Source: G965220305 sp965220305
Lineage (GTDB): Bacteria; Chloroflexota; Dehalococcoidia; Lucifugimonadales; UBA3495
Reading direction: 5' to 3'
NCBI GenBank assembly: GCA_965220305.1
Contig: OZ244817.1
Span: 1,550,001-1,614,000, forward strand
Length of the DNA stretch: 64,000 nt
Positions within the stretch are counted from its first letter, which is position 1. Each line of letters begins with the position of its first letter. A program made the position numbers and the translations under genes. This document shows positions 61,359 through 64,000 of this stretch, one piece after another. Below the pieces are notes generated by a model. The model was not told the DNA's origin, made no database searches, and saw nothing but the letters and a program-made list of their open reading frames with translations.

Positions 61359-63179
61359 TTAGGCCGGGAGGTTAGCCATCGGATTGCCAAACGCACCCGC
61401 TAGTTGCAATGCTCCATATAGATTGGATTCAATCAAGCGGTAATTCGCTGGGGTACGGAAAAATTCCCGGTATCCTGTGAACTCACCACGCCGGTCTGAT
61501 TCCTGCAGGGCATTCCTGATTGCAGCAATAGCAACTCCGTAAATCGGTGCGAACCAGTTGTTGATTTCATCCGCAATTGTTGAGGCCCGATGTTCGGGAA
61601 ACAGTCTGCCCTGCAAGTTGTAATGGTCTCTCAGAATGTCGCCGACAAGCCATACGATATGAAAACGAGCATATTCCAGCCACTGCTCATTTGATTTGCC
61701 CTTATTAACTTGCTTCCATACCTTTCGTTGTATTACCGCTGGCAGCAACAATTGGATAGCAGCAACGCTATCTGTGTAGATGGTTTCGTAACTGAAATCA
61801 CCTTCACGTGCTAATGAAGGTATATTTTCCTTGTTTAGGAAACTGCGTATATTGTCTTTTGCCTCACCTGGGAAGCCAGCAAAGGACACGACAGCCTGTG
61901 CGACCTCCTTGCTAGTTAATTTCCTATACCCTCCTTCTGGGTCGCGATAAGGCTCTTTGGCCGATGTTCCACCCAGCATTTTGTCCCATTCGCCCCGTTT
62001 GATCTGGTAGAACCATGGTGGGACCATTCCTTCTAACTCTCTCTTAAGCCTGATTTGCACTACCTCAGTAGATGTGAAGTCCTCGGCTCGTAAAGCAGTT
62101 TGGCGGTTAGTGGTCCTAGCAATAGTGGGAGCGAAACTCTTTGGACATTCCGTCAGTTTGACAGTTACTAGGACAGTAGGGTCATTTACAATTGTGGCGC
62201 GTGTATCCCACAAAGTGACAGTAGTTTGACAGCCGTTGATTATCTGAAAATCTCTCACAAACAACTGCCCTTCATCGAGTCGATATGACTCGCAAATGGC
62301 CGTGATACCGTTATTAAGTAAATGGAATCTACGGCGTTCTATTTCATCGTTCAAGGTAGTCTTAATAGAATTGTTGACCTTATTCCCCAACGGGCCACGC
62401 GGATTCTCGCGAAAGATTTTATAACTATGCATGCCGAACACATTAATAATTTGCCTAACAGGGACAGTCATAGACAGTGTGCGGTAATCGGTGTCAGTGC
62501 CAGTCTGATGATACGTACCATCCTCAAGCTGAAATGTGAAATCACATACTGCATTTGGGTCTTCACTCGTTTGCTGATTATCGTGTTTCTGGTAGAGGTC
62601 GGTCAGATCAAGGCACTCAAGAGTTACCGCGACTTCGGTGGGGTTGCCGTTAATGTCGAAAGTCAATTTCCTCGTACGATTTGCCTCGGCGTTTCGGCGT
62701 GCCGTTGGGCTCAACGACCCGCTGGTAGCCCAAACCATATTGATGGAGCACGGTCGGTCTCGTGAGGTTAGCCTCTTGACAAGTTCGTCGTGCAAAGCCT
62801 TTGTTTCATCATTACGACAGGCAGCGACTTCTATGGCATTCAACAAACGATTGGGAGCGTTTAAAAAGGCTGCAAATTCCCCTGCACTCATGGTAGTTAC
62901 AGGTTGGCGGTATTTGCTCTGGAATAAATGAACAACTGAGTCGTCATCGGACTCCGGGATGAAATACCCGTCAACCTCGAAGTCATCAGGCCCGTCAATA
63001 GCCGTGTACCCCACAATGTCGTTGCCTTGGACGTCGTGGCCTATGGTCAGAGTCGTTGCGAAAGCCCAGTGGTGGAAGCCTTGTTCGAGGCTTCCACCGT
63101 AGTATTCTATTGCTGCTTCCTCAATGAAGGGCAGGACATGGTCATAGCTATCTTGCAGCCGTTGGCGTCTGCTAGTCAT
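61359..63179 (-). CDS. AIPR-family abortive-infection protein
   Basis: A 606-residue protein. The AIPR domain is clear at about 258-320: ENPRGPLGNKVNNSI, FHLLNNGITAICES and RDFQIINGCQTTVTLW. Earlier, DDFEVDGYFI (D70) and VVHLFQSKY (Q87-x-K89) form a PD-(D/E)XK-type nuclease-like signature often present at the N-terminus of this family. AIPR proteins are linked to phage defence by abortive infection. The ATG at 63179 starts two bases after the stop of the 100-residue partner, unlike a longer frame overlapping it. AT-richer composition than neighbours suggests transfer. Confidence 0.85.
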   Translation of the reverse strand: MTSRRQRLQDSYDHVLPFIEEAAIEYYGGSLEQGFHHWAFATTLTIGHDVQGNDIVGYTAIDGPDDFEVDGYFIPESDDDSVVHLFQSKYRQPVTTMSAGEFAAFLNAPNRLLNAIEVAACRNDETKALHDELVKRLTSRDRPCSINMVWATSGSLSPTARRNAEANRTRKLTFDINGNPTEVAVTLECLDLTDLYQKHDNQQTSEDPNAVCDFTFQLEDGTYHQTGTDTDYRTLSMTVPVRQIINVFGMHSYKIFRENPRGPLGNKVNNSIKTTLNDEIERRRFHLLNNGITAICESYRLDEGQLFVRDFQIINGCQTTVTLWDTRATIVNDPTVLVTVKLTECPKSFAPTIARTTNRQTALRAEDFTSTEVVQIRLKRELEGMVPPWFYQIKRGEWDKMLGGTSAKEPYRDPEGGYRKLTSKEVAQAVVSFAGFPGEAKDNIRSFLNKENIPSLAREGDFSYETIYTDSVAAIQLLLPAVIQRKVWKQVNKGKSNEQWLEYARFHIVWLVGDILRDHYNLQGRLFPEHRASTIADEINNWFAPIYGVAIAAIRNALQESDRRGEFTGYREFFRTPANYRLIESNLYGALQLAGAFGNPMANLPA

Positions 63180-63181
63180 AA

Positions 63182-63484
63182 TCAGTTGCTCAAGTGCAGC
63201 ATTACCATGTCCTCTTGCCAAGGCAGATTTCTTATCCACTTCATCAGGGCGTTTCTATCGTGCTTTTCAAGGTTGTGGCTTGTGGCCCATCTGCTAGCTC
63301 GCGTTCTTAAACCAACCCGGCTGAACTCGTACCACCCGTTGTTGTCCCAGCCACCTCCCCAAGTATCGTCTTCATCGGGTGCCCCACTGAAGGGGTCAAG
63401 CATCAGGTCAAATAGGAAATCGTATATCGGCGGTCGAGGCTGCGACAGATATTCGATTTGGACTACCCCCACATCCAAGCTCAT
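63182..63484 (-). CDS. Small partner gene of the AIPR protein
   Basis: A 100-residue protein I do not recognise. Acidic, Trp-rich middle (DDTWGGGWDNNGWYEFSRVG) and a basic C-terminal half (RTRASRWATSHNLEKHDRNALMKW). It has no membrane segment. Its stop is two bases from the AIPR start and composition matches AIPR, so the two form one operon. It could be a regulator, antitoxin or specificity factor. Confidence 0.6.
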   Translation of the reverse strand: MSLDVGVVQIEYLSQPRPPIYDFLFDLMLDPFSGAPDEDDTWGGGWDNNGWYEFSRVGLRTRASRWATSHNLEKHDRNALMKWIRNLPWQEDMVMLHLSN

Positions 63485-63554
63485 CGTAGGCGCCTCCAAT
63501 ATCAGGATGCCTACGGTTTACCGGACCCCCACGGCGGTTGTCAACGGCGAGCTG

Positions 63555-64000
63555 TCACACCCGCACCAGCCCCAGGCTGCCCTTAATCTCGTCTACCCGG
63601 CGCTGGAATTCTTCGTCGGAAAGCACCGGGGTCAGCTTGCCCAGGTCTACCCGGGGGATGATGTCCACCCAGGAGGTGCAGCCCCGGTACTCGGGGATGA
63701 AGGGCACGCTCACCGGCTGCTCCAACTCGTACACCCGCAGCAGCATGATGGACAGGGGCAGCATGGGCTTCCAGTGCAGCCGCGACTGGGCGTAGGCGTT
63801 GGTCCAAATGTGGTGGGGCGAGAGGTCGTCCACCTTGTCCTGGTCCGATACCTCCACCAGCTCCTCCACTTTGCCGAAGTGGGTGAAGGTTATGGTGTCG
63901 CTCTGGGGCGTCTCTTCCAGGAGCCGGGACAAGCTCGGCTGGTGCTCGTCCTTGAGCAGGTCTTCTCGCTGGTGCTCGTAGGTAGGGTAGAGGACAAACT
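63555..64000 (-). CDS. DUF1802 family protein, 5' end outside the window
   Basis: About 148 residues of the C-terminal part are visible; the frame stays open at the window edge. YPTYEHQREDLLKDEH is the DUF1802 signature near the N-terminal side, followed by HHIWTNAYAQSRLHWKPMLPLSIMLLRVYEL and a final VDEIKGSL. Function is unknown across the family. Separated from the AIPR pair by 70 bases. Confidence 0.82.
   Translation of the reverse strand, partial: FVLYPTYEHQREDLLKDEHQPSLSRLLEETPQSDTITFTHFGKVEELVEVSDQDKVDDLSPHHIWTNAYAQSRLHWKPMLPLSIMLLRVYELEQPVSVPFIPEYRGCTSWVDIIPRVDLGKLTPVLSDEEFQRRVDEIKGSLGLVRV

Overview
The window is a 64 kb, gene-dense, GC-rich stretch of a bacterial chromosome; AT-richer patches coincide with defence or toxin genes. 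Gene content suggests a Chloroflexota (Dehalococcoidia/SAR202-like) bacterium: thiolase plus DUF35 pair, stand-alone CoxL-like molybdenum hydroxylase, DUF1800/DUF1501 pair, SSS symporter, S49/DUF4350 operon, hopanoid genes, and palindromic intergenic repeats. This assignment is inferred from gene families, not from a phylogenetic marker. There is one tRNA (Ser-UGA), no rRNA, no recognisable insertion sequence and no CRISPR array.

Layout. 1-7.7 kb: 3' end of der, plsY, a PaREP1/HEPN-like protein, a metal-dependent amidohydrolase, a small aspartic protease, an inositol-monophosphatase-like enzyme (minus), a repeat-rich gap, an SDR enzyme, a TPR protein and a Na+/solute symporter. 7.8-15.9 kb: a frameshifted DUF35 gene with its thiolase partner, hicBA, a flavin reductase, a mini HExxH protein, an M20 peptidase, an aldehyde dehydrogenase, a 93-aa/PIN toxin-type pair followed by a leftover 3' end of a second aldehyde dehydrogenase gene, and a lipoprotein-like trypsin. 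15.9-19.3 kb (minus): a five-gene cassette of higB, a higA with a large extra domain, a methyltransferase fused to a nuclease domain, a DUF4258-like gene and a DUF2283 gene. 19.5-25 kb: DUF2203, cupin, tRNA m1A methyltransferase, HD protein, MidA-like methyltransferase and citrate synthase. 25-34 kb: DUF1800, DUF1501, NHL propeller, cupin, tRNA-Ser and the molybdenum hydroxylase. 33.6-41.3 kb: an S49 peptidase/DUF4350/repeat-lipoprotein operon from a near-consensus promoter, a second M20 peptidase, moaD-moaE, and a coiled-coil protein built on a perfect 21-bp tandem repeat.

41.6-53.5 kb: a dockerin protein, then a near-complete hopanoid locus on the plus strand: polyprenyl diphosphate synthase, hpnH, hpnG, hpnA, squalene-hopene cyclase, a YjbQ-family gene, hpnC, hpnD and hpnE, mostly with overlapping or abutting ends. 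Together these can make squalene from farnesyl diphosphate (HpnD, HpnC, HpnE), cyclise it (Shc), add adenosine (HpnH) and remove adenine (HpnG). A class II aldolase, an epimerase and a nucleoside hydrolase follow.

56.9-64 kb (minus): pyruvate phosphate dikinase, an aldo/keto reductase, a small gene whose first nine codons and upstream region duplicate those of the reductase, an AT-richer AIPR-family defence gene with a 100-aa partner, and the 3' part of a DUF1802 gene.

The best candidates for undescribed biology are the five-gene toxin-antitoxin/restriction cassette (15949-19342), the AIPR pair with the adjacent start-capturing small gene (60865-63484), and the S49/DUF4350/triple-repeat lipoprotein operon (33624-37572).
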